Shown here one piece after another: positions 16,885-24,462 of a stretch of 34,066 nt of DNA; the stretch's first letter is position 1; every line of letters starts with the position of its first letter. The notes below the pieces were generated by a model. The model did no database searches and was not told the origin of the DNA. It saw only the letters and a program-made list of their open reading frames with translations. Source of the DNA: Selenomonadaceae bacterium (GTDB taxonomy: Bacteria > Bacillota > Negativicutes > Selenomonadales > Selenomonadaceae); assembly GCA_017535925.1 (NCBI GenBank), contig JAFXTD010000037.1:1-34066 (forward strand), written 5' to 3'. The position numbers were made by a program, and so were the translations under genes.

Positions 16885-18135
16885 TTGAGCGAAGAAAAAT
16901 TTTCGCCTGCCGAGCTTGTCGAGCGCACGACGATAGCTGATGTCTATCGGGCAGACAAACAGTTGGCGGGCATAGTCAAGAAGACGAAACTTATACCGAG
17001 CGATTTTTTTTCGGAGCTTAGCGGCAACGAGGTTTTTCTCAAGCCCGAAAACATGCAACACACCGGAGCTTTCAAATTGCGCGGAGCCTACAACAAAATC
17101 AGCCAACTGACCGACGAAGAACGGAGGCGCGGAGTAATCACCGCCTCTGCCGGCAATCACGCACAGGGAGTTGCATTCGCCGCGCAAAAGTTGGGCGTCA
17201 AAGCTGTTATCTGCATGCCCGCGACCACACCGATTTTGAAAGTCGAGGCAACCAAAGCTTACGGCGCGGAAGTTGTCTTGCACGGTGACGGCTTCGACGA
17301 CGCCTATCAACACAGCTTGAAACTTTGTGAGGAGCACGGCTACGTTTATGTCCATCCCTTCAACGACTTGGATGTTTTGCTTGGGCAAGGCACGACCGCC
17401 CTTGAAATTATCAACGAGCTCAAAGACGTTGACGCGATTTTGGTTCCGATAGGCGGCGGCGGTTTTGCGAGCGGTGTGGCTTTGGCGACAAAAGTTGTCA
17501 GCCCTCAAGTCAAAGTTATCGGCGTCGAACCGGAAAACGCTGCTTGCATGAAGGCGGCTCTTGACGCGGGAGAAATTGTTTCGCTTGCAAGTTCGGATAC
17601 CGTTGCCGACGGTTGCGCAGTCAAGACGGCGGGCGATTTGACTTTTGCCTTTTGCCAAAAATATCTTGACGAAATTATCACCGTCAACGAAATGGAAATC
17701 ATGTCCGCCTTGCTTTACTTAATCGAAAAGCACAAGCTGATAGCGGAAGGCGCGGGCGTCTTGTCTTTGGCGGCATTGAATAAGCTGAACTTCAAAGGCA
17801 AAAAAGTTGTGGCAATCGTCAGCGGCGGCAACATTGACATTTCCACATTGAGCGCGCTGATTGACAAGGCGTTGATTGTTCGCGGAAGAATTTTCTGCTT
17901 CGGAGTTTTGCTTGCCGATAAGCCCGGCGAGCTTTTGAACGTGTCGAGGATTTTGTCCGAAGAAAATGCAAACGTCATCAAGCTTGAGCACGACCAAGCG
18001 CGAGTGACCGACAGCTTTAAAAAGGTTGGCTTGGAAGTGACGGTCGAGACCCACAATCACGAACACATCAATCGAATTGTTGCCGCGTTGAATCGCAACG
18101 GCTATGAAGTTGAAAAGATTGACCTGTTAAGATAA
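16885..18135 (+). CDS. ilvA: Threonine ammonia-lyase with ACT domain
   Basis: A 416-residue fold-type II PLP enzyme that deaminates threonine to 2-oxobutyrate, the first step towards isoleucine. The PLP lysine is K64 in TGAFKLRGAYN. The phosphate-binding glycine loop is PIGGGGFASG. The C-terminal about 80 residues form one ACT domain (FGVLLADKPGELLNVSRIL). This length and single ACT fit the TdcB/short IlvA class, so it may be catabolic or biosynthetic; ilvE elsewhere in the window slightly favours biosynthesis. The start is TTG 16885, 7 nt after GGAGG. It is the first gene of an operon with rsmD and coaD. Confidence 0.93.
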   Translation: MSEEKFSPAELVERTTIADVYRADKQLAGIVKKTKLIPSDFFSELSGNEVFLKPENMQHTGAFKLRGAYNKISQLTDEERRRGVITASAGNHAQGVAFAAQKLGVKAVICMPATTPILKVEATKAYGAEVVLHGDGFDDAYQHSLKLCEEHGYVYVHPFNDLDVLLGQGTTALEIINELKDVDAILVPIGGGGFASGVALATKVVSPQVKVIGVEPENAACMKAALDAGEIVSLASSDTVADGCAVKTAGDLTFAFCQKYLDEIITVNEMEIMSALLYLIEKHKLIAEGAGVLSLAALNKLNFKGKKVVAIVSGGNIDISTLSALIDKALIVRGRIFCFGVLLADKPGELLNVSRILSEENANVIKLEHDQARVTDSFKKVGLEVTVETHNHEHINRIVAALNRNGYEVEKIDLLR

Positions 18136-18136
18136 A

Positions 18137-18682
18137 ATGCGAATCATCACCGGACGAGCAAAGGGCTTGCGCTTGAAGACGCCCGCAGGACTTTCGACGA
18201 GACCGACGAGCGACCGCGTCAAAGAATCGCTCTTCAACATCTTGAGCGGCTTGATAAATTTTTCGGAAATAAAATCGGTGCTGGACATCTTCGCGGGCAC
18301 GGGAGCATTGGGCTTGGAGGCAATGTCACGCGGCGCGAACGAGGCAACGTTTATCGACGCGGCGACAACCGAAATAATTCGAGACAACGTGACGCGGGCG
18401 AAATTCGACAACTGCAAAATTCTGCGCGGCGACTTTGAAAAAATTTTGACACGGCTTGCAAAAAAAAATCTTTCGTTCGATTTAATCTTCAGCGACCCGC
18501 CGTATGCAAAAGGACTTGCACAAAAATCATTGGAGCTTGCGGCGCGATTGAATTTGTCAAGCGGCTTGATAGTCGTCGAACACGGCGCGGAAGAAATTTT
18601 GACGAGCGACTTTGAACTTTTGCGAAAGATAACATACGGGCGAACGACGGCGATAACAATCTTTGAGAGGAAAAAATTATGA
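18137..18682 (+). CDS. rsmD: 16S rRNA (guanine-966 N2)-methyltransferase
   Basis: A 181-residue Rossmann-fold methyltransferase that modifies G966 of 16S rRNA. It starts with the RsmD hallmark MRIITGRAKG, followed by TRPTSDRVKESLFNIL. The SAM loop is FAGTGALG (52-59) and the catalytic motif is DPPY (120-123). It begins one base after the ilvA stop. Its end overlaps coaD by 4 nt. The rsmD-coaD pair is conserved in Firmicutes. Confidence 0.95.
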   Translation: MRIITGRAKGLRLKTPAGLSTRPTSDRVKESLFNILSGLINFSEIKSVLDIFAGTGALGLEAMSRGANEATFIDAATTEIIRDNVTRAKFDNCKILRGDFEKILTRLAKKNLSFDLIFSDPPYAKGLAQKSLELAARLNLSSGLIVVEHGAEEILTSDFELLRKITYGRTTAITIFERKKL

Positions 18683-19158
18683 AGAAGGCGATTTGCACGG
18701 GGAGCTTCGACCCCGTAACCAACGGGCATGTAAATATTTTTGAACGGGCGGCAAAATTGGTTGACGAGCTGATTATTTGCGTGTTCATTAACGAGACAAA
18801 AAAATATCTCTTCAACATGGAAGAGCGCGTTGAGCTTCTGCGCGAGGCGACGGTTCATATCGATAACGTGACGGTCGACGGTTGCAAAGGACTTGCCGCA
18901 GATTATATCAGGCAACACGACGTTAATCTGATAATTCGCGGATTGCGTTCGGCTGCCGACTTTGAATACGAAGTGAACAAGGCGCAAATGATGCGGCACT
19001 TAATCCCGACAGTCGACACGATATTTTTATTGACAGCACCGGAATTTTTGTTTATAAGTTCTTCGGGCGTGCGGGAGTTGGCTCACTTCGGCGGCGACGT
19101 TCACGGCTTGGTGCCCGAATGCGTCGAGTTCGCCCTTCAAACAAAAATCAGTGGTTAG
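18679..19158 (+). CDS. coaD: Phosphopantetheine adenylyltransferase
   Basis: A 159-residue nucleotidyltransferase for the fourth step of coenzyme A synthesis. The substrate loop GSFDPVTNGH is at residues 8-17, with the TNGH version of the HxGH motif. DVNLIIRGLRSAADFEYE and ISSSGVREL are also present. The natural end of the family is reached at ALQTK. The last codons, I-S-G and the TAG stop, come from a heptamer array that begins there. It overlaps rsmD by ATGA. Confidence 0.96.
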   Translation: MKKAICTGSFDPVTNGHVNIFERAAKLVDELIICVFINETKKYLFNMEERVELLREATVHIDNVTVDGCKGLAADYIRQHDVNLIIRGLRSAADFEYEVNKAQMMRHLIPTVDTIFLLTAPEFLFISSSGVRELAHFGGDVHGLVPECVEFALQTKISG

Positions 19159-19179
19159 TGATTAGTGATTAGTGGTTAG
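19150..19179 (+). repeat. Heptamer array TTAGTGR at the coaD stop
   Basis: Units GTGGTTA, GTGATTA, GTGATTA, GTGGTTA follow each other. The first TAG is the coaD stop codon (19156-19158). Confidence 0.8.
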
Positions 19180-19189
19180 AAACTAGTTC

Positions 19190-19217
19190 CTAAAAATCGA
19201 CCGAAGGGAGATTTTTT
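19190..19217 (+). repeat. 28-nt exact repeat carrying a ribosome-binding site (copy 1)
   Basis: It is identical to the minus strand of 30291-30318. It contains AAGGGAG and ends directly at the ATG of the following gene. AAAAATC and GATTTTT at its ends can form a 7-bp stem around the Shine-Dalgarno sequence. Confidence 0.85.
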
Positions 19218-19976
19218 ATGGCAGTACGCAACACATTGGATAAAATAGAATCTTTGGTGGCGGGCGCACCGCATTTGCCTCTGACAAACAAAACAATCAT
19301 TTCGGAGGAAGAATTGATTCGGTTGGTCGAGGAGCTGCGAAAAGATTTGCCGCAAGAATTGGAACACGCCGAAGAAGTCATGAAGGAACGCGACAACATT
19401 CTGCAGAACGCACAAGCTGAAGCCGCCAACATAATCAAGCAGGCACAAATTCAAGCGGAACAAATGCTCGACGAAAATGAAGTCGTCGTCAAGGCGCGTG
19501 AAAAGTCACGGATGGTTTTAAGTCAAGCGCAACAACAGGAAGCAGAGATAATGGAGCGGACGCGGCAAAATTCCAAACAGCTGCAGGAAGACGCCGACCG
19601 CTACGCCAATCAAGTTTTTGAACAGCTGATAGCGCACGTGACGAATACTTTTCAAGGCGTGCAACAAGCTCAAGCGGGGCTCGAACATGCGCGAAATATT
19701 TTGCAACAGGCGAAGCTCCAAATGAATCAACAGGCGGCTCAACAATCCTACGCTCAATCTTACGCCACGCAACCGCAATCAACTTACGACCAACCTCAAC
19801 AATACGACCAGCCTCAACAATACGCTCAACCGCAACAACAATATGACCGGCAACAGCAGTACACGCAACCGCAACCGACCTACGCTCAACAGCAACCGCA
19901 ATACGACCAACCTCAACAATACAATCAGCCGCCGCAATATAATCAGCAACCGCAATATCCTCAAGAGCAACGATGA
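19218..19976 (+). CDS. Coiled-coil protein with Q/P/Y-rich tail
   Basis: A 252-residue protein of unknown function. Residues 1-25 are neutral. Residues 28-165 are a long charged coiled coil with repeated A/Q/E heptads (AQAEAANIIKQAQIQAEQ), resembling the b subunit of ATP synthase or DivIVA-type helices, which is why automatic annotation often calls such proteins ATPase. From about residue 170 to the end it is a low-complexity tail of repeated QPQQY(D/A/N) units, consisting almost only of Q, P, Y, N, D, A and T. No membrane segment or signal peptide is visible. Genes of this kind follow coaD in some Negativicutes, as far as I recall. The tail suggests multivalent or prion-like self-association (inference). 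Confidence 0.75.
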   Translation: MAVRNTLDKIESLVAGAPHLPLTNKTIISEEELIRLVEELRKDLPQELEHAEEVMKERDNILQNAQAEAANIIKQAQIQAEQMLDENEVVVKAREKSRMVLSQAQQQEAEIMERTRQNSKQLQEDADRYANQVFEQLIAHVTNTFQGVQQAQAGLEHARNILQQAKLQMNQQAAQQSYAQSYATQPQSTYDQPQQYDQPQQYAQPQQQYDRQQQYTQPQPTYAQQQPQYDQPQQYNQPPQYNQQPQYPQEQR

Positions 19977-19983
19977 AACTTTA

Positions 19984-20010
19984 CGGGAGCCTCAAGGCTT
20001 CCGATTTTTA
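19984..20010 (+). terminator. Intrinsic terminator after the ilvA-coaD operon
   Basis: CGGGAGCC, loop TCAA, GGCTTCCG (8-bp stem with one wobble), followed by ATTTTTA. Confidence 0.8.
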
Positions 20011-20038
20011 TTGCACTCAAAAAAATTTTTGATATAAT
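20011..20038 (+). promoter_or_regulatory. Predicted promoter of the CitC-fusion gene
   Basis: TTGCAC, 16-nt spacer, TGA then TATAAT (perfect extended -10). It sits about 25 nt before the start and directly after the terminator. Confidence 0.7.
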
Positions 20039-20062
20039 ACGCGGTGCAAGGAGGTTTGAAAA

Positions 20063-21904
20063 ATGGGAGAAGAACTTTTTATAAGGTTGCGTTACTGTTT
20101 TCAAGGCGGCTATACTCTTCCTCAATACTGTATAGATAACGGAATAAAGAAGCCGCTTTTCGTTTTGGAGAGAAATGCAAAAAATTTTATGCTGGAAGTT
20201 TATGCACAGTTTCAATACGATAATAGAATGTCAGCACAGTTTTGTTTCATTGACGGAGAAGCAGAATCCGCTCGAATATCTCTTAATCAACGGATACTCG
20301 GCACCACAATTGTAGTCAAGCATATTTCTCATAAGTGGATCAATTATTTTGATGCAATCATTTTCCTCACGTTGAAAAAATATGAACTGAAAGCCGGCAG
20401 AATCATTTCTTTTTACAATTTAGAAAGATTCTTCATTCAGCGAACATATGTAGACATTCCTGTGTTGCATTTTCTTCAACGCTTTCCGAAAGTAAAATTT
20501 TTTCTGACTAACTTTCCGGATAATATCAAACGCTATGAAGGCGGTGCAGAATTTGAAAAGCAAATTCCGGGAGCAAGCGAATTGGGAAATGCTCTTGCAA
20601 ATAACAAAGGTAAAAATATAAAGACACCGTTTGATAAATTTGGTTACACGAATGCGGAAGTTATTGAACTTCTTCGAATAGACAGAGCAAATAGAAATCT
20701 TGACGGCACAAGCTCATTGGTTGACGATAATCATCCCTTGAAACGAATTCGTAACGGCAAACGCGAAACTGCTTATCAACCTGAACACTATAAGAACAAA
20801 ATTTATTTTTTCGGACCGTGTTATTATTTTGGCAGAAACGCCCCCTTCGACAAAACTATTGAAAGTTATCTTCAACATATGCTTAACGAAAACAATTTGC
20901 CCTATCGTGTTGAAAATTACGGTCAAGCTTTCTCCGAGCGAACGCAAGATATGTTTTATAATCTTAACGCTTTAGATCTTAAGCCCGGCGATATCATTTT
21001 TTGTCACATTTGGAATATGCATTCAAACGGTGATATTATCCCCTTCTGTGATGTAAATGATGCGTTTGACCCGCCGAACGATTATCGCGAAATTTTTTGC
21101 ACGAAAAGCCATGTCAACGAGCTTGGCTATAGACTTGTGGCGGAGAAATATTTTAAGTTCTTGACGGCGAATAATTTCTTCAGCGACGCAGAACAAAATT
21201 ATTCTTCGCCTCCTCACACCGTTACTCACAGATACGGTATACCTCCTCAATTCGAAGACAGCGGTTCAAAATCTTTCGTCAATGAAGAATTGGAAGCTTA
21301 CAAAAAAACTTTACGTGAAAAGAAAGTTCAAATCGGCGCGCTTGTCATGAATTGCAATCCCTTCACTCTCGGTCATTTGCACCTCGTCGAATACGCTGCG
21401 GCTCGCGTCACAAAGCTTTACATTTTCGTCGTTGAGGAGGACAAAAGCGAATTCCCCTTCGCGGACAGAATCGAACTCGTCAAGCTGGGCGTCAAAGATT
21501 TTTCCAACGTCGAAGTTTTGCCGAGCGGGAAGTTTATAATTTCGCAGACGACATTCAGCGGCTATTTCAGCAAAGCTTCACTCCAAGATGTGCAAGTTGA
21601 TTCAAGTCAAGACGTTGAAATTTTCGCAACGGAAATTGCGCCGACGCTTGGGATAACGATTCGTTTCGCGGGCGAGGAACCCAAAGACAACGTTACGCGC
21701 CAATACAACGAAACAATGAAAGAAATTCTTCCTCGACACGGCGTTGAGTTTTGCGAAATCCCGCGTAAAAATTTCGGCGACGAACCGATAAGCGCAAGCT
21801 CCGTTCGCGAGGCACTCAAGGCGGGCGACTTCGACAAGATAAAAAATCTCGTGCCGGAAACGACGTTTATCTATCTTCGCGGACGATACTCAATGACAAA
21901 ATAA
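20063..21904 (+). CDS. Fusion of SGNH-like region and CitC-type adenylyltransferase
   Basis: A 613-residue three-part protein. Residues 1-190 are unrecognised (no signal peptide). Residues about 245-370 look like a divergent SGNH/GDSL fold: a first block KIYFFGPCYYFGR, where a cysteine stands where the serine would be expected, and a last block KSHVNELGYRLVAEKYF with the catalytic-type histidine. From about residue 420 to the end it matches the nucleotidyltransferase part of citrate lyase ligase (CitC): NCNPFTLGHLHLVEYAA, EFPFADRIELVKLG, SGYFSK and ISASSVREAL. No citrate lyase genes are nearby. Codon use changes at the junction: AGA, ATA and TAT codons are frequent before about 21300 and rare after, suggesting a recent fusion. 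It is monocistronic, with its own promoter and terminator. Confidence 0.75.
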   Translation: MGEELFIRLRYCFQGGYTLPQYCIDNGIKKPLFVLERNAKNFMLEVYAQFQYDNRMSAQFCFIDGEAESARISLNQRILGTTIVVKHISHKWINYFDAIIFLTLKKYELKAGRIISFYNLERFFIQRTYVDIPVLHFLQRFPKVKFFLTNFPDNIKRYEGGAEFEKQIPGASELGNALANNKGKNIKTPFDKFGYTNAEVIELLRIDRANRNLDGTSSLVDDNHPLKRIRNGKRETAYQPEHYKNKIYFFGPCYYFGRNAPFDKTIESYLQHMLNENNLPYRVENYGQAFSERTQDMFYNLNALDLKPGDIIFCHIWNMHSNGDIIPFCDVNDAFDPPNDYREIFCTKSHVNELGYRLVAEKYFKFLTANNFFSDAEQNYSSPPHTVTHRYGIPPQFEDSGSKSFVNEELEAYKKTLREKKVQIGALVMNCNPFTLGHLHLVEYAAARVTKLYIFVVEEDKSEFPFADRIELVKLGVKDFSNVEVLPSGKFIISQTTFSGYFSKASLQDVQVDSSQDVEIFATEIAPTLGITIRFAGEEPKDNVTRQYNETMKEILPRHGVEFCEIPRKNFGDEPISASSVREALKAGDFDKIKNLVPETTFIYLRGRYSMTK

Positions 21905-22004
21905 AAGAAAGCCCCTCCGATTGGGTTTTGTCCGCAAGATTTACTTTGTTCAGAAGCTCAACGGAACATTGAGAATCACGACAATCGACTCCAAAAAAAA
22001 ATCA

Positions 22005-22034
22005 CCCCTGCCAAATTCGACAGGGGATTTTTTA
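22005..22034. terminator. Bidirectional terminator between the fusion gene and ilvE
   Basis: CCCCTG and CAGGGG (22005-22010 and 22021-22026), with a 10-nt loop. There is a T-run on the plus side (22028-22033) and an A-run on the other side (21993-22001) that serves ilvE. Confidence 0.85.
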
Positions 22035-22048
22035 TTCAACGATAAAGC

Positions 22049-23122
22049 TTAGTATTCGCCGGCAACCTCGATAAATCCGAAGGTGTCTTCGACCTCGCCG
22101 ACGTGCAAGCCTTCAATGTAATCGTACATCTTCTGCGCGAATGCACCGGTTTTGCCTTCGCCGATAACGTAATCTTTGCCTTTGTAGCGAAGGACACCGA
22201 CGGGAGAAATTACAGCCGCCGTGCCGGAGCCGAAAACTTCCTCAAGCCTGCCGTCTTCGTGAGCCGCGATAATCTCATCGATTGAAATTCTGCGCTCGAC
22301 GACGGGCACGCCCCAAGCTTTTGCAACTTGATTAACCGTGCGCCGCGTGATGCCGTCAAGAATCGACGTTTGAATTTGCGGGGAAGGAGAAACTATCTCG
22401 CCGGCAATCTTGAAGAGAATATTCATTGAGCCGACTTCCTCGATATATTTGCGTTCGACGCCGTCAAGCCAAAGCACTTGGTCAAAGCCGATTTCATGAG
22501 CGGCAAGTCCCGCGTGTAAGCTCGCCGCGTAGTTTGCGGGAGTCTTCGCAGCCCCCAAACCGCCTCTGACTGCGCGGACGTATTTGTCTTCAACCATAAT
22601 CTTGACGGGCGAAAAACCGTGAGCATAATACGCGGCAACCGGTGACAAAATTATAATGAACTTGTACTTCTTGCTGACGCTGACACCCAAAACTTCATCC
22701 GTCGCGAAAACAAACGGGCGAATATACAAGCTCTGCCCCTTCTCGGTCGGTATCCAATCTTTTTCAACGTCGATAAGTTTCATCAAACCCTCGTGCATGA
22801 CATCGAAAGGAATTTCGGGAATGTCGAGAATTTTCGCGGAAACGTTGAGGCGTTTGAGATGGTCGGTTGCGCGGAAGACGACAGCTTTGCCGCGATTACG
22901 ATAAGCTTTGAGTCCGTCGAAAATCGCTTGTCCGTAATGGAGCGTCGCGTTTGCCGGGTCAAGCAAAATTTTTTCGTGCGGGACAATCCTCGCGTTGTGC
23001 CAACCTTGCTCGGCGTCGTAATCCATGACGAACATATAATCGGTAAAGTGCGTGCCGAATCCGATTTTGCTGACATCGGGCTTCGACTTGAGGTTTTTGG
23101 TTTCGACAAATTTGATTGACAT
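22049..23122 (-). CDS. ilvE: Branched-chain amino acid aminotransferase
   Basis: A 357-residue fold-type IV PLP aminotransferase of the longer (BCAT II-like) class. The PLP lysine is K193 in GLGAAKTPANYAASL. Other family signatures are LHYGQAIFDGLKAYR, YIEEVGSMNILF and EVFGSGTAAVISPVG. It catalyses the last, reversible step of leucine, isoleucine and valine synthesis. AAGGAGG precedes ATG. It is the last gene of a minus-strand group after crcB and the pncA-like gene, separated from the latter by a heptamer array. Confidence 0.95.
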   Translation of the reverse strand: MSIKFVETKNLKSKPDVSKIGFGTHFTDYMFVMDYDAEQGWHNARIVPHEKILLDPANATLHYGQAIFDGLKAYRNRGKAVVFRATDHLKRLNVSAKILDIPEIPFDVMHEGLMKLIDVEKDWIPTEKGQSLYIRPFVFATDEVLGVSVSKKYKFIIILSPVAAYYAHGFSPVKIMVEDKYVRAVRGGLGAAKTPANYAASLHAGLAAHEIGFDQVLWLDGVERKYIEEVGSMNILFKIAGEIVSPSPQIQTSILDGITRRTVNQVAKAWGVPVVERRISIDEIIAAHEDGRLEEVFGSGTAAVISPVGVLRYKGKDYVIGEGKTGAFAQKMYDYIEGLHVGEVEDTFGFIEVAGEY

Positions 23123-23157
23123 TGAAAAATTCCTCCTTGTTCAAGCTAAAGTTTTTT

Positions 23158-23191
23158 CTAACAGCTAACAGCTAACCGCTAACAGCTAATC
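23158..23191 (-). repeat. Heptamer array at the stop of the pncA-like gene
   Basis: The minus strand reads GATTAGC then TGTTAGC-type units, followed by AAAAAAC. The first TAG is the stop codon of the cysteine hydrolase (23186-23188). Confidence 0.8.
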
Positions 23192-23710
23192 GTTGATGAT
23201 TTTGCATTGGCAATTCTTCATTACGTCGAGAGCTTTTTGATGAGCTTCGGGCGAAGAGCCGGCGCAACATGCCGCGTCGATTTGAACGCGCTGTTCGGGA
23301 TAAAACGCTTTAATCAGCAACGCATTCGACACGACGCAAATATCGGTGCACACGCCCGCAAATTCGACGACTTCATAAGGCTTGATAAGGCTCGGCAGGC
23401 GCGTCGACCCGAAAGCTTTTTTCTCAATGACGGCTTTGGCTCGCGGCGTAAATTTTTGAAGTTCGGGGACAATCTGCCAACCTTCGGTCTTCTTTATGCA
23501 GTGCTTGACCGGTAAATTTCTGCCTTCCTGCGTCTCCAAATAATTTTCGGCGTGAGTGTCTTGCGTGAAGATTAAATCGACCGCTCCTTCCTCGACAATC
23601 GCCTCCAATTTTTTCACGAGACGCGGCAACATTTCCCGTGCCTCTTTCGTGCCCAAGACTCCGTGAACGAAGTCGTTCTGCATGTCGATAATTATCAATG
23701 CTTTTGCCAT
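23186..23710 (-). CDS. Isochorismatase-family cysteine hydrolase (nicotinamidase-like)
   Basis: A 174-residue cysteine hydrolase. The triad can be read: D9 in IIIDMQNDF, K97 or K98 in AVIEKKAFGS, and C121 in GVCTDICVVSNAL, with the GVCTD cis-peptide motif. Histidine 53 in FTQDTHAENY is in the position used for metal binding in nicotinamidases. PncA converts nicotinamide to nicotinate for NAD salvage; other family members cleave isochorismate or ureido compounds, so the substrate is not certain. It starts 4 nt after the crcB stop, with GGGAGG inside the crcB end. Confidence 0.85.
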   Translation of the reverse strand: MAKALIIIDMQNDFVHGVLGTKEAREMLPRLVKKLEAIVEEGAVDLIFTQDTHAENYLETQEGRNLPVKHCIKKTEGWQIVPELQKFTPRAKAVIEKKAFGSTRLPSLIKPYEVVEFAGVCTDICVVSNALLIKAFYPEQRVQIDAACCAGSSPEAHQKALDVMKNCQCKIIND

Positions 23711-23714
23711 TTGT

Positions 23715-24071
23715 TCAGCCTCCCAATTTTAATCCGACGGCGCACGCAATCAGACTTGCGACGACGCTGACGATAACATTTGTTGCCGCCGCGAAAATTT
23801 GTCCGCCTTGAATTAAAGCAAGTGTCTCGGCAGAAAAACTTGAGAAAGTCGTGAAGCCGCCCAAAAATCCTACGGCGACGAACAACCTCACCGATTCGAA
23901 TCGCCCCGCCAAAAATCCGACGATCAAGCCCATTAACAGACTGCCGAAAAAATTTGCCGCAAGTGTTCCGAGCGGGAAGTTGCCGAGCTTGCCTGCCAGT
24001 GCCGTTGTCAACAAAAAGCGTGACATTGCTCCGAGCCCGCCGCCAATAAATACCAACAATAATTTCGTCAT
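23715..24071 (-). CDS. crcB: CrcB/Fluc fluoride channel
   Basis: A 118-residue, four-helix membrane protein of the Fluc family that exports fluoride as an antiparallel dimer. Conserved elements are GGGLGAMSRFLL at the start, GTLAANFFGSLLMG (pore asparagine) and GFLGGFTTFSSFS (phenylalanine box). A single copy is seen, so it would be a homodimer unless a second gene exists elsewhere. The GAGGAGG site precedes ATG. No fluoride riboswitch is recognisable in the short leader. Confidence 0.95.
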   Translation of the reverse strand: MTKLLLVFIGGGLGAMSRFLLTTALAGKLGNFPLGTLAANFFGSLLMGLIVGFLAGRFESVRLFVAVGFLGGFTTFSSFSAETLALIQGGQIFAAATNVIVSVVASLIACAVGLKLGG

Positions 24072-24098
24072 GCGACCTCCTCGAACCCTGCGCGGGGC

Positions 24099-24127
24099 TT
24101 GTGATTAAATTGGTCAAGCGTTATAAT
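24099..24127 (+). promoter_or_regulatory. Predicted promoter of the HMA gene
   Basis: TTGTGA, 17-nt spacer, TATAAT, about 35 nt before the ATG and divergent from crcB. Confidence 0.6.
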
Positions 24128-24162
24128 TCGGCGGTAAAAATTTTCAGCGAGGTGTTTGAATT

Positions 24163-24405
24163 ATGTGCAAAGAATGCGGTTGCGGCGAAGGCAGCGGCAA
24201 TACCCGTCTGCAATTCACTGCCAAAGGTTACACTCAAGAAAGCGCGGCGGCTGTCGAAAAAAATCTGCTGGGATTGGCGGGTGTGTTGTATGTTCATATT
24301 CACGCGCACGACGGCGAAACGACGATTGATTACAATCCCGAAAAGACCAAGCTCCGCGAAATTCTGAAAGTCTTTGACAGTCACGGCGTCGAAGCAGATA
24401 TTTAG
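24163..24405 (+). CDS. Small heavy-metal-associated (HMA-like) domain protein
   Basis: An 80-residue protein. The cysteine-rich start MCKECGCGEG (C2, C5, C7) could bind a metal. The rest has the beta-alpha-beta pattern of an HMA/ferredoxin-like fold (LQFTAKGYTQESAAAVEKNLLGLAGV, then TTIDYNPEKTKLREILKVFDSHGVEADI). The usual CxxC in the first loop of HMA domains is missing; the N-terminal cysteines may replace it. It might be a chaperone or sensor for a metal; the metal is unknown. It has its own promoter, and its stop TAG is the first TAG of a composite heptamer element. Confidence 0.7.
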   Translation: MCKECGCGEGSGNTRLQFTAKGYTQESAAAVEKNLLGLAGVLYVHIHAHDGETTIDYNPEKTKLREILKVFDSHGVEADI

Positions 24406-24462
24406 CTGTCAGCTGTCAGCTGTTAGAAAAAAACTAACCACTAATCACTAATCACTAACCAC
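24402..24462. repeat. Composite heptamer element between convergent genes
   Basis: Plus strand: TTAGCTG/TCAGCTG units, AAAAAAAC, then inverted units (TAACCAC, TAATCAC). The left TAG ends the HMA gene (24403-24405). The right part, read on the minus strand, gives the last codons and the stop of the MBL gene (24441-24443). It has the same build as 30315-30377. Confidence 0.85.

Noticed and set aside
16843..17658. 271-residue minus-strand frame opposite ilvA
   Set aside because: Shadow of a certain PLP enzyme; no family features.
18127..18999. 290-residue minus-strand frame opposite rsmD and coaD
   Set aside because: It is a shadow: both plus-strand genes are certain, and this frame has no start signal or recognisable motif.
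21905..22004. Short coding remnant between the fusion gene and ilvE
   Set aside because: A frame reads LNGTLRITTID, but has no start or ribosome site and is too short to assign.
24072..24120. Fluoride riboswitch before crcB
   Set aside because: The leader is under 50 nt and lacks the pseudoknot-forming conserved stretches.
24402..24462. Heptamer arrays as a CRISPR array
   Set aside because: Units are 7 nt without spacers and the elements are under 80 nt; no cas gene is present.
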